Shown: positions 45,931 through 58,800 of the stretch, piece by piece
How the letters are laid out: every line of letters starts with the position of its first letter
Position numbering within the stretch: the stretch's first letter is position 1
NCBI GenBank assembly: GCA_918807975.1
Contig: OU964918.1
Span: 45,120,477 to 45,184,476 of the forward strand
Length of the DNA: 64,000 bases
Reading direction: 5' to 3'
Source: Aplidium turbinatum
Lineage: Eukaryota; Chordata; Ascidiacea; Aplousobranchia; Polyclinidae
Notes under the pieces: model-generated
What the model was told of the DNA's origin: nothing
Databases searched by the model: none
Seen by the model: the letters and a program-made list of their open reading frames with translations, nothing else
Position numbers and translations under genes: made by a program

Positions 45931-46642
45931 GGGTGCAACCTAATTTGTACCATGAACAATTCGTACCGTCAGTTCGTACCTAGAAAAGATCGAGAAAAAA
46001 AATTGAAAAAAGCCGAAGTTGCTGATCGCAGTTTTCGCAAACATTTTAAAAGGGTTAGGGTATCGAGAAAAAAAAATAGAACATTGCTGATCGCAGTTTC
46101 CGTTTTTCTGCAGTTTCCACAAAAATTTTAAAATTTCTGGTAATGATCCTAAGATTTTGCTGAAGTTGCTGATCGCAGATTCCGCAAACATTTTAAAAGG
46201 GTTAGGGTTGATCGGAGTTTCCGCAAACATTTTAAAAGGGTTAGGGTATCGGTATCAGCAAACAAACAAACTGAAAAGATCAAGAAAATAAAATAGAACA
46301 AAGCCGAATTCGCTGATCGCAGTTTCCGTTTTTCCGCAGTTTTCGCAAACATTTTAAAAATTCCTGTGATGATCCTAAGAGTTTGTCAAAGTCGCTGATC
46401 GTAGTTTCCGCAAACATTTTAAAAGAGTTAGGGTTGATCGGAGTTTCCGCAAACATTTTAAAATTTCTGGTTATGATCCTAAGAGTTTTTGTTTGTTTGC
46501 GGAAAATTTTAAAACGTTTGCGGAAACTGCAATCAGCGACTTAGGCTTTTTTAATTTTTTCTCTCGATCTTTTCAAGGTACAAACTGACGGTACAAATTG
46601 TTCATGGTACAAATTGTTCATGGTACGAATTAGGTTGCATTC
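45931..46642. mobile_element. Mutator-like MITE, second copy
   Basis: The ends are GGGTGCAACCTAATTTGTAC and, inverted, CGAATTAGGTTGCATTC. The 9-bp duplication TTCACAACA lies at 45922-45930 and 46643-46651. It has the same internal GCTGATCGCAGTTTCCG and CGCAAACATTTTAAAA units as 42563-44119. It is 712 bp, so it probably represents a single unit. Confidence 0.85.
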
Positions 46643-46651
46643 TTCACAACA

Positions 46652-49600
46652 ACAGTTAAAATGTATCACCCGTAAGATATTGATGAAAGCACCAAACATT
46701 GTACACCTGGAACTACTTTTCAAAGTTATCGCTTTCTTCACATCTCTGGTATTGTTTATGTAGCCTTTAGATTTGTTGAATTTGCTTTGTCGATAGTAGA
46801 CTATGACCCTTTTTTGTATGTTCTGATGTATAATATATTCCTAGACATTTTATACATTAATTAGTTAAAACTATTAAATCAAATGGGTGGTGAAAAATGT
46901 TGTGTTGATGAAGTTCAGTGTGAAACAGCTTTCAAAGGAACATCTTTTAAGTATGAATCTTCAGGTAATTGATATGCCACTGATATCTTATTTTGCAATT
47001 GTGCAGACTATGAGCTGGAAGTATTTTGCTTTACAGGTCATGCTTTTTTTTCGATGTACTGTAGACAGGTTTGAGGTTAATCTATTCCACAAAAAATAGA
47101 ATTTAGCATATCAGTACTTTTTTTCCAGCAATTCTCAATTTGAGATCCACATTATCCACAATGGAATTTTATAGGATTACAAACCACCTTTCAAAACTTG
47201 CAGTTTTCACATTAGGTACAATGTCAAGTGACATCTGTTGCACATATTTTAAGTGGAAATTGGAATACCAACATGTAGTAAGCTACCGTACCGTAATGTG
47301 TTACCATTTTAGAATAACCCAAACCCATGCCTATTCTTGAAGTTTTTTTTGTAATTTTAAGTCTCATGAAAAAACTTACAGTAATCTCATTCAACATAAG
47401 CTGAAACCAATAAATAATCAAAGTTGCATTCCTTAAGAAAGCAAAGTGAAAAAAGTGCCTATAAAGGCGCAATACATGTTGGAATTGGCGGCTTCAAAGC
47501 CGGCCTACTGCACTTAGAACCGCACCATCTATGATATAAAGTGAAGCACTCAGCTGCTGAAATAACTTTGTCTTTTACTGATAAAACATACGTCTTGATT
47601 TGCTCTACAAAATGAAATTTGACACAAAATCCTTGTCACAGCCAAGCAAGTACGCTCGTCTTGTTCACAGTGTGTATTGCCTGCAAAAATAATATCAGAA
47701 TAGGCACTGTTTTGTGTGAGTCTTATCAGTGATTGTGTGGATGGTAAGTATAAAAGCAAAATTGCAAGGAGACTAGGAGCTTGGATCACACATTTCAGAG
47801 TGCTTGAGTAAGCTGTTGCATTGCACACTGTTCACTATTTTTGCAGTTTGTGAAAGGTGGGTGAAAGAACCATGTGATCCCCTTGTAGAGACCACATTAG
47901 CTATTGCACCTTTGATAGCTACACTTACTTTTCAGTAACATTTTTCAATACCTAGCTTTATCAAGTGTCAAATGAGAATGACTTCATTGAAGGCTATTTG
48001 GTCTTTTTAAATGTCAGTTTGTAGTTTACTACTGGCACATTTAATCATAATTATTACAAGGTGAACTTGTTAAACAGCACATCTGCAGTTTGTATTGTTG
48101 AACCGTGTTCATCTCCATCAGTTTTTCAATATCATTGCTTTGAACTGTAAGTATTAACATGAAAAAAGTTTTTGTTTAGCATGATTTATACAGATTATTT
48201 TGATCTTGAAAGTCTCATTTTATACCATTTCATACTACAGTATTGACTATAACACTGCATGGTAAAACTTCACCTATTGTGTGATGATTCAAATTGCATT
48301 AATGAAAGCGTTTATTCACTAACACTTTTAAGTCCTTATTCAATTGTAACATTAATTGCTCAGTACTACCTGTCAAATAAAAAGTACCAAATAATTGGTT
48401 TAATGATTAGATTATTGTGTCGATAATAGAATTCCCATTTCAATTTTTTTTATACAACACAAGTCTACAAAACTGTGGTTCCTCATTGCTGACAAAGTAT
48501 TCTGTATCTTGTGTTGTTTGAAGGTGATTGAGAAATTCAGAAATGTCAATCAAAATATATCAGTGAAATGTCATTAAAGTTTCAAAATACAACCTTGTCA
48601 CTACACTTTTCATTTAAAATCTTCTTTTAAATTTACAAATAATCCGAAAGAATGGGTAGTGCGACAAAAAACAAAACAAAAAAACAGAGAGTAGGCTACG
48701 ATACTAAATTGGTAGATTCAAGCGTATTGCACTTGCAGGGCTTCATCCTCACAAGTGTAGCTTCATCAGTAAATATCATTCTTATTAAAGTATAATACTG
48801 TACTTTTACTTATATTATGATTAGTTCTCTTTTTATGAGAAATGGTTTCTATTTGAACGGTCATGATATGTACTGAGCACTGCAATGGCTTTTTATTTAT
48901 GGATTTTTCACCATCTTTATTGAAATAACGTTCATTAATTCTGCTTGACACTTAATTACATTTTTGGTTTCGTATAAATTACCGAAACTTCATTGGCCGT
49001 TAACATGGACTTGATTGCGATATTAATGCAGTATTTTTGGCTGGTTTCACTTTTTTGTGAATCTCAGCCCAGCTATTGAATAAGCAAACGTGTTAAAACT
49101 CTGCATTACCAAAATCAAACCTGTCTATGCTATGTCATGTGAAAGTAAGGCATATCTGCCAGTTACTTTGCTGATATAAGCGTTTTTGAGTTTTTGCTGA
49201 TTATTCATGCAAGCTTTCATGATCACACTCGTGCCTGATAAATTTATTAAATGTGTGCTGCTAGCCTCACTGTGTAATGACCAGCTAGATGTGCACACTG
49301 CACAGACTTATGTGCCAGCTCAACCTAAACCAGTTTGAATGAAGTAGCAATGTTTTAAACAATATAATGCTTTCTTATGTCGGGGGTGTCTGTTGTGAAA
49401 AAATAGTGTAATTTAGAAATGCACTGTGATGCATTACTGTGTTTAGTAAAGTAGAAAATAAAAGTTTGTGAAAGAAACTGCAATGTCTAACTTTTCTAGT
49501 ACCATTGTTTGCTATTGCCGTTTTACATAATTTGTTTTAGTACATACCTTTATCTTTTCCTGACAGCCGCTTTGTTGTGATGAGAGCTTAAATTTATATA

Positions 49601-49737
49601 TTTATGTATTATAGGCTATACTGACACTGTAACTAATTCACATTTTTGCTGGTTTATTTCATCTATTATTTTGTTAGAGTTTGACATGGTTTAAAAAAGT
49701 TATTACGGCTGGTTGAGCTTAATTTCTTTCTGTTTAG
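46652..49737. other. No gene recognised upstream of the SLC35F-like gene
   Basis: AT-rich with short open frames only. AAAAAAGTGCCTATAAAGGC at about 47448 resembles the arm hairpin of 44478-45633 and may be a worn fragment. The promoter of the downstream gene, or a 5' untranslated exon, could lie here but nothing marks it. Confidence 0.45.
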
Positions 49738-49738
49738 A
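49723..49738 (+). promoter_or_regulatory. Splice acceptor just before the start codon
   Basis: TTTCTTTCTGTTTAG is a strong polypyrimidine acceptor ending at 49738, and the ATG follows at 49746. Either a 5' untranslated exon or a trans-spliced leader is joined here. Confidence 0.6.
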
Positions 49739-49745
49739 AAAGAAA

Positions 49746-49827
49746 ATGCAGCCCAGCGAACTGCAATCAATAGATGGTGAGGGTGAAAGAAGGTTTGGTT
49801 CGGAGTCGACACGAAAAACTCTAATAG
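49746..49827 (+). CDS. SLC35F3/F4-like: Exon 1 of SLC35F-like gene
   Basis: It encodes a 27-residue cytosolic start (MQPSELQSIDGEGERRFGS, then ESTRKTLI) and ends in phase 1 before GTGCGA. The split Gly codon joins exactly to GLLIVVF of exon 2. This is the least conserved exon and is supported mainly by phase and context. Confidence 0.75.
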
Positions 49828-52800
49828 GTGCGACTTGCACTCGTTAAACTGTCGTTATTGACAGTCTGCATTGTTGTGAGATGTTTAGAAAAATTGCAAT
49901 CCATACGTTGGATCAGTGTTGGTCAACCGGGTATACTGTATGTGTATAGTGTAATTAGTGTATGCCATAGTAATCGATATAGACAGGCCTTGCCAGCGCG
50001 CAACCGCGCAAACCTACAATATCGACCGGAAGCTGTTGTAATTTTGATTTTGAGCTCTTGGCAAAATGTACTTTTTTTTCTTTGAAAGGATAGTAATGAG
50101 AAACCAAATTTCTAAAGTGTCATCGCCATACGCGCCGACTTTTGGGGGGCGGGGGCGTCGCCCCCCGTAAATTTATGGTTGAGGGGCAACAAAAATGGCT
50201 CTACAAGTGGTGTTTCAAAGATAAAACATTTCGTGAAAGAGATTTAGATCATTTAAACGGACTTAAAGAATGCCGAAAGCGAAAAACAGCCTACGTTGCT
50301 CTTGCCCGCAAAACAGCAGCTGATCGTATGGCTTTCTCTGGAACGTGAATTATTACTGAGATGCGCATGGCACGCAGCCACGCACGCTTACAGTCACACA
50401 CTGCTTATCTTCGGGAACGTTCAAATATTACGTAACGCCTTCGAGGGAGAGGGGGGGGGTTATGCAAAGCGTTACGTTAGCGTCACATCGGGGGGGAGGG
50501 GGTTCAAGCAAAACGTTACGTAACGCTTTCGAGTACGGAATGGTAGTTTTTTGTGCTGAATTCGTAGTGAAAAAGCGTTACATGGGGGAGGGGGATTGAA
50601 AAAAGCGTTACGTTGGCGTTACATGGGGGAGGGGGGGTCAAAAATTCGGAAAAAAAGCGTTACGTAATATTTGAACGTTCCCTTCCCGCGCGTGAGGAAC
50701 AACTTCAATGTCAAAACGCGTGGTAACGAAAAAGCGAATGCGAGGGTGAATGTTTTTTCTCATTTCACGAGTTATCCAAATGTTGTTAGATTTTCTGTGA
50801 CTTCAAACATGAAATCCATTTTAACAAACTTTATCGAGTTGAAACTACGACACAACGAACAATTACGTGAATACAGCTCAAAGAAAAAATGCATTTTTCA
50901 AAACTGTCCTCCGTGTTTTGCTTCAATAAGCATTAAGCACTGTATTGATGGTGTATATATTGTGAAAATATATACATCTCATACACTCATCAATGTACAG
51001 TGTACACTCCTGCACTATCGTATGTACTCGAGTAGCCTATAGGTCGATTTCGTGTATAAGTCGAACCCCTCCTTTTGAGCTGAAAATCGGTGAAATTTCC
51101 TTCCCCCATGTATAAGTCGAATAGCTCATTCCCAACACTACCATTTGAGGGTTCATCTAAGTATTGGCATTCACATACGGTAAGGAAATTTCAAAGTAGA
51201 TCGTGGAGTAACTTACGCTGCTGGAATAGTCACGTAACTAATACTATTCACGGCAAAAATAAGTAAACCAGCTAAATTAGACGCGCTATTTTCAACGAGG
51301 TCTTCCCGCTCGGAGATCAATTATGACTCAACATAACTTCACTGTCTTGATTCTTGTTATTCACTCACACGAAAAGGATATGAATCGGCTTGTTTTCCAA
51401 CTGTTTCAATTATGAGCTAACAATATCAAAATTTTTACGACTGGGCGTACGGCATGCGTAAGTAAAACTAATCGTTTCAAGCAGCGGTTCTAATAAATTC
51501 GGTTTGTCACCAAGGTGACAATATAAACACGACACTAAGCTTAATCAAAGACTATTTTAATTGAGTGAAATAGCGTTATGGTTATGACGTCATCACCTTT
51601 CTCGCCCCCCAAGGTTTTTTGAAAAGTCGACGCCTGTGGTCATCGCTGCAAAACACTTGGTTTCACTCTAAAAAGGACAAATATTTTCCTTCTACCGGTG
51701 TTGCCACCTGCACTACGGATTTCCAGCATTTAACCAACGTTGTTTTTACATTTTCTGCACTTTTGTGTAATTGCATTACTTGCAGTGCCTAGCATAAACA
51801 GATTTGATCATTTATCAAATCTTAACCAGCCACCTAATTTTAGTTTTTATTTTTGTATTTTTTTGAACACAATTAAAATTGCTATTTGTGAGGTAGGCTA
51901 TACAAAGTTATGAACGTTGTTTATAGCTTCCACTTTCCATAGAACCATGAGTTACAAGCATACCTAGTGTCCTAGTTACCTTCCATGTTGCATTGTTAAA
52001 ACTTTTGAAGTTGGTACTGTTGCATAAATATGTATCATGAATTCTTGTATTACATAAAGGTATCAAAGCGAATGGAAAAAGTATTTATATGGAGTGTTTG
52101 TACAAAGATGTTAAAGTTACTACAAAAAGTCATGTTTTATGACTTAAAACTTATGTTTTGCTTTTCTTTAAAATGCAGGTGCTAATTTACACATACTTCA
52201 AAGGTGCAGTTTACAATAGATATAAAATTTTACATGCATTGCATACGGAAAATTTGAAAAAGTTTAATTAAAATCTCTGCTCTTAAAATGAAATCACAGT
52301 TACGTTATCAATTATAATATATATTTTTATCTAAACAAACAGAATGGCAAACAAAATAGGGGCGTACCACCAAGAATTTGGACTAATGATATTAAAGACT
52401 GGTCAGGACTTAACTACAAAACTGCAGTAGAAAAATCTTACAATCAGAGAAACTTGGCGTCTCATTGCCTCCAACCCTCGACGAGAGGAAGGAACTTAAT
52501 GATGATGATGATCCAAACAAAATGGCTTCTGGGATAAGTTACAGTTCCCAACAAAACTTTAAAACAATGTGCTAAGTTTCATTTACTCAGATACTAACGT
52601 ACTGTACAGAGAGTTTCTAATAATCATCTTTGAACTTATTGAATGGCGTGTTGAGATAAAGAAAAACAAAGTCTACCATGAAATATCAATTGTTCCTTAA
52701 ACGGGTTACAATATTCGAAAAAAAATTTTCTTTGGTGATTTGATGTTTGTCAAGTTCGTGTTAGATAAACGTTCATTGTTATAACGAATTCTCCACAACC

Positions 52801-55800
52801 GTCACTTTACTCATTGTCCGCCATTCTGAGTATTGGACTGGTACATTATTTAGTTTTGAGTAATTGCATGGAAATCATTGCCGAAGAAGCACGGGTGTGA
52901 TATGCTAATTATTTTTTTAACAACGTGTGTGACAGTGGGGTTTTCTGTGTTGCTTTTGGCAAAAATAATCAAATTTGAAAGAGTAATGATCACACTGTAG
53001 TGGCACTAATTTAGGTCAAAGTAAAATCTGCTCATGGTTACTGGTCACTTCAGCGATCCACCTTGTTAAGTAAGGTATAGTGGTTTCACGTAAAGCTATC
53101 ACGTAAAAATCACGTTTCACGAAAAGCTATCACAGAATGTTGTTATTGACATTCATTCTGACGTTTCGTTGATCAGGCACGGTTGGCTTCTTCGTGGTGG
53201 CCGAGCAGGAAATAACTACATCTAACCCAAACAATAACACAAAAGCATAGTTGATCAAACCCTTGCTATAAATGCAGATTCTAAAAATTAAGAAGAAAAT
53301 TTAACTCCCAATTTTAAAGAGGTGCGATGGCAAGAAAACACATTAAATACCCACGAACATAGGGTGACACGCTGAGAAACTTTCGTATAAATGGATCTGC
53401 AGCACTATGTTTCTCAACCTGTGGGTTGTAAAACTATTTGTTTTGTTAGTATACTTTAGGCTAAACTCATTCTGTGTTTGATAACTTTTATTGCGAAATG
53501 ACTTTTTAGTGCTGTGTTGGCCTCGTTTGCATGGTGTAATGTAGATGAATAAAACTCTGCCTTCAAGTGAGTCGATGTAGACAAGTTTTAATGTTTGCAA
53601 AAGTTTTGGTTTGTCTGACCAAGTGTAATGCCTGGCGTTATTTGCAGACGAAGCTAAGCTGCAAGTTTCATAGCAGTATCTCTCCACTGACAGTTTAAGT
53701 GATTATGATTATTAATTAACTTGTTTGTAAGAAACTTCCCGCATTTTACAACAAATGTTTATTATATACTTTCATTTAGTCGCCCCGTGTGTTCAAAGGA
53801 TGGTGTTTCTTCTGTATTACACTGTTAATTAAGGAACGTACTGTTTGTGACAATGTGGATGCGTTAAAACTTCTCCATTGACTTAAAAAATCCTAACTGC
53901 TATTTCGCCGGAACCATCGCCGTTGTTTGTTTATGTTTTGTGTTTTTTGCAGGTCTGCTAATCGTTGTTTTCTTGGCCATTTCATGGGTAGGTGCGCAGC
54001 AATTTGCCCAAAGTGCTGTTCAAGAGTTTAATGCTCCATTTTTCACAACATGGTTTGGAACATGTTGGATGATATTGTGCTTTCCTGTCTATTCTTTGAT
54101 TACTTTCCTGTCACAAACGCGAACGGGATTTTGGGTATCGATGAGGTATAACTTCCTATAGATTACAGTTACAAGCCAAAAACCAAGCCTGTGTTCTAAT
54201 CTGGAGGTTGAAACTTGGTTAGACTTGAAGCAAAACGAGAAAATTTCGAACGAACGTTTGATTTGCTCTCAGTTTTTGCTCCATTTCTTGAACATATGGC
54301 ATAAAAATCGATATTGCCAAATCTCATTTCCATGCGGTAATCGTAAACATAGGCTAACTCATAACTTCTACATAGACTTTAATGCATAACTTCATAACAA
54401 ACGCGTGGAATTCTGTGATTCTTCGAAGGTGTTTGTGATGTTGCACATACCACGAAGCTGCAGGTTTTCGTCTGACTCTTTTCAGGAGCTAAGGGAACGT
54501 TCAAATATTACGTAACGCTTTTTTTCCGAATTTTTGACCCCCCCCTCCCCTATGTAACGCCAACGTAACGCTTTTTTCAATCCCCCCCTCCCCCATGTAA
54601 CGCTTTTTCACTACAAATTCAGCACAAAAAACTACCATTCCGTACTCGAAAGCGTTACGTAACGTTTTGCTTGAACCCCCTCTGACCCCCCCCCTCCCCT
54701 ATGTAACGCCAACGTAACGCTTTTTTCAATCCCCCCCCTCCCCCATGTAACGCTTTTTCACTACAAATTCAGCACAAAAAACTACCATTCCGTACTCGAA
54801 AGCGTTACGTAACGTTTTGCTTGAACCCCCTCCCCCCCGATGTGACGCTAACGTAACGCTTTGCATAAACCCCCTCCCCCTCGAAGGCGTTACGTAATAT
54901 TTGAACGTTCCCTAACGTCAGAATATGAAAAACGACATATAAATTTGGTAAATCAGAAGAATTCAAATTAAAGATCCATAAAAAAGCAAGAAATTTTGAT
55001 CAAAATTTTAAAAATTTTGTGAAGTTTTTAGTGTAAAAGCTCTTCTTTTGACGCAGCAACAATTCGTATTAAAGAACGCATTATTGTAGCACAGTTTAAA
55101 ATTCATTGTTCTGCAACGAGAGACACCATCCTACATTTTCTGGTATTTGCAGTCTGTCCTTGTGAAGCAGTTTGCCAAGAATGAAGAAAGACTGTTTTGC
55201 AGCAGTTGTTGGATGACAGCACTAAAGTTGAGCTGGTGACACAACTGTTGCTTCCAACCGAATGTTGTCTCCTTCGCAGTCTTTCATCATGCACTTCTTG
55301 AGATAAGAACCTATTTTCGCGCAGTCTTGTTTCAAATCTAACTTCGAGATATCGGCGTTAGCTTCTTTATGCGTGTACAGGGCCGGATTTAGCTGATGGG
55401 GGGCCCGGGGCACTTTTGAATCGGGGGGCCCCCCGTGCAAAACAATTTTTGCGCCTACGGCGCGAAAAATCATCTCTACGTCTACAGTAGCATCAGTCCA
55501 GTACTACACAGCATTTTGCAGAAACTTTAAAGGCCAAAAGGAAAAAATAACACAAAATCACATTTTTTTCCACATTGGAGGGCCCTTCAAAAGTCGGAGG
55601 GCCCGGGGCAACTGCCCCCCCTAAATCCGGGCCTGCGTGTACTTGGAGCTCTCCATCTTCGTGATAAGTTGCTGCAACACTTGGTAGTCACGGTGGATTT
55701 TGACCAGAGACTCTCTAACTTTTCACTCATTCACAGTTTCTTTTGCTCGTTTTACCAAAACACAATCGCTTACAAACGAGTTAGCAATGTCGTGCACTGC

Positions 55801-58800
55801 CATGAGGTTCTTGGCGTAGTTGGCTACTTTACAGCATTTACTCACGCTTTCCAGCGAGTAAGCACTGACTGTAGCGGTCTGCTTGTCACGTCAAATTGGT
55901 AGCGCTGGCGCTTGTTGTTCACTGTCACAGCCTTGACTGTTGCAATGAGGTTGTCAGCCTCTTGAAAAAGATCGCGCTCTTTCTCAGGGCAGTTGTACAA
56001 ATGTACATGTATTGTACCTCAGCCAACTTACCTTAAAGTTCTTTGAACTTGGAATGAAGAAGAACTGTGTTGGTGTTTTGGCGTCGGCAGTATCCGTTAT
56101 TAAGAACATTCTTTGGTGATTCGCTGACGACCGTTGGCTTTCCACTCTGAGACGCTTGTCACAGTGTATTGATTGGCAGCATAGGACGAAAACAATTCGG
56201 GTTTCTGCAAAACTCTTTCATGTGCATGCGAATTTTGTTGTGCGTAGATGATATTTTTGCATCTCAAAAAATGGCAAACTATGAAAGTTTAGCAGCATTT
56301 AAAAAAAACAAACAAGTCGTCTCGAACATTGCTGAGAGAACATTAATTTTGAACTGTTCAGGTAAAACACAGGGTAAAAAGAAGGGCTAAAACCTAAACA
56401 CAAGACTAGCCTATTTTAAAAAGGGAAATGAGCTGCTGTAGCGTAGCCTAATTGCAAATCACTGTCAAAAATTATTCAATACATTTTTCTAAATTAAAGA
56501 TACTATGTTTAGACTATGTGAAGCAAAAACAAATTAAGAGACAATCAACTGAGCGAAAACCGTTTTTGACTTCAAGGAAATAATTTTGGCAAATATTTAC
56601 ATAATCTGTAAATTCTAATTTTTTGATGAGTCAAAAAAGAATTGCCCTAATACAGTAATAGGCTAAGCCATTAAAATTCGAAAATATGCTTTGCGCAGCC
56701 ACTGCACAAGAGTTTGTAAACAGGTTGGTTCACCAAGGTTCCTAGAGGAAAGTTGCCGGTAGTTCCGTTGCCGGATAAGTGCCAGCCGAATGTAGCGTTA
56801 TACTGTAGCCTACATGAAATACAGTACAATTACTATTTTCCAAAATAACCATTAACCAATCTATTCGTCATTGCCTCAAATGTCGATGTTTGCATCTCTC
56901 TTTTTTTTTTTTCAGTGACTCCCGTCACATCTTTGGTCCCAACGATATCAAAGTTATCGAAGTATTTTACAAAGTTTTTCCCTTCAACGTTCTCTGGATT
57001 GGGGTCAACTATCTCTACGTGTTCTCTTTAACTTACATCGCTGCAACAGACGCCTCAGCTATATCAGCTTCCAATGTTGCATTTGTTTACGCATTTTCCT
57101 TTATTTTGCTTGGAGAACTTTTTTACACAACAAGGGTAAGTGAATATGTCGCAGCCGGAGAATGTAACTCGGAGAAACTGATATTGTGCACTACTGCACC
57201 TGTTATTTTGGGTACTCTGAGAAACGCCAACAGTGAAAATCGAGAGATGTATCACTAAGCATCATATCTTCGCGTTTGGTTAGAAAATAGCGTCAATAAA
57301 GGGTGTACATCATTTCGGTTTTCGGCCAATTTTCTTTGATCTTCAGAAAGGTGTTTGGTGAAGGACTTCTTCGCTTAAAGTTCTCAGAAGGTCTTTCTCG
57401 ATTATTTTTTTGGTGACCAATTAACCGTACAATAAGATGTAAACGTTTTTGCTTATGGTTAAGAAACTTGTAAATCAAAATTAGAATTGCAAAGTATCAC
57501 AGCAAAACTCAAAACTAAGTTTCAGTTAATATTCCGTTGGCTTTCACTTGTAATAACTTTTGTAAGAAATAAATATGAAGTTCTTTTAGTGAACTCATTT
57601 CAAGGTGACATGTTGCTAGTTGATAGTAAGCCCATGTTTTTTTACAAAAGCATTTCTATTGGCAACTGTATTCGCAGCTAGTGGTTATACCGCTTACGCA
57701 CTTCTAAGCGCTAACATGGCTGAGATGAAGCTAGTCGTTTTCACCCTAAATGGAGGAAAGAATATACAGTGTTACTGTTATTGTACTTATTCTAAGCATC
57801 AACGACCAACGTCATGTACTTTGGGGCACAGAGTACGACATCTGATATACTTAGTTTACCACGAAGCCTTTTGTATTATAAACTAATCAGTAAGTATGCA
57901 GTGTCAATAAGTGCAAGATATACTAATAACACGGTGGTTTGTGATTAATTGCTACGTTTTCTTCCTACTTCGAAGATATCAATATATTGCTTTCGGTGGT
58001 AATGATCCAATGTTTAGAAAACTAGACAGCTGGTACAAACCAATGGGAGCACTTGGAATTTAACTTGATATAGGCTACTGCATTAAACAAAGATTTTAAT
58101 CCGCTAAAAGACGAATACTTAAAGCAATCTCATTCCCAGTTGCCAATTGAAATTTGGTACAGCCACTTTTCAATAGCTTAAAACACACTTAATCATGTCA
58201 CATAACGCTGTATTTTCAAAACGATATGTGATAGGTAGCTTTATATATGCATAACAAAATGTAAAACATAGTGAAGTTATGTTTTACTGCTTAATATGGG
58301 TACAGCCTACATGCCAAAGCTTCGCAATAAAACAACGGTTTTAAAGGTTTGCCGCAATATATTTACCATATTCAATTATGTATTTATGTCATCACTCATG
58401 AGTTTTGATTACAGTAGTCCCCGCTTATTAAGCCCACCTTGAGACTGGACGCTTTTGGGCTTATTAAGCTGGTGGCGAGTTTCTGTCATTTCTACAGTAT
58501 ACGTATAATTCACTATGGCGACTGTAGCATGGCTAAAAGTTGCTAACAACTGCTACAACTGTAAGCTGCTACAACTATAAGTTGCTACAAACTGTTGTAA
58601 ATACGTTGCTACACAAATAAGTTGCTACAAGTACAACTGTACACAACGATCGGTTCTTTCCGAAAATTGCGTTTTTGCAAGTTGTGTCAGCAACTAGCCG
58701 TGTTTTGTTCAACCCTGTCAAATGAGATCCAGATTAAACGGTTTGTGACGAAACAGGTGAATAATTAAGAACTGAGTTAGCAGCGTCACAACTCGTAAAA

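Larger units (their letters stand above)
49828..53952 (+). other. Intron 1 of SLC35F-like gene
   Basis: The intron is 4.1 kb. It contains the hAT at 50127-51638 with a nested MITE and a LINE end at 52345-52520. The rest is AT-rich without recognised features, including a stretch of repeated CACGTAAAGCTATCACGT-like words near 53095-53145. Confidence 0.75.
54146..56915 (+). other. Intron 2 of SLC35F-like gene
   Basis: The intron is 2.8 kb and holds a Harbinger-like MITE (54493-54912), a reverse-strand hAT-like relic (about 55100-56000) and a hAT MITE inside that relic. Confidence 0.75.

Noticed and set aside
57620-57886. Hydrophobic open stretch in intron 3 as an extra exon
   Set aside because: Exons 3 and 4 already join in phase with the family's expected order; the stretch matches no SLC35F segment.
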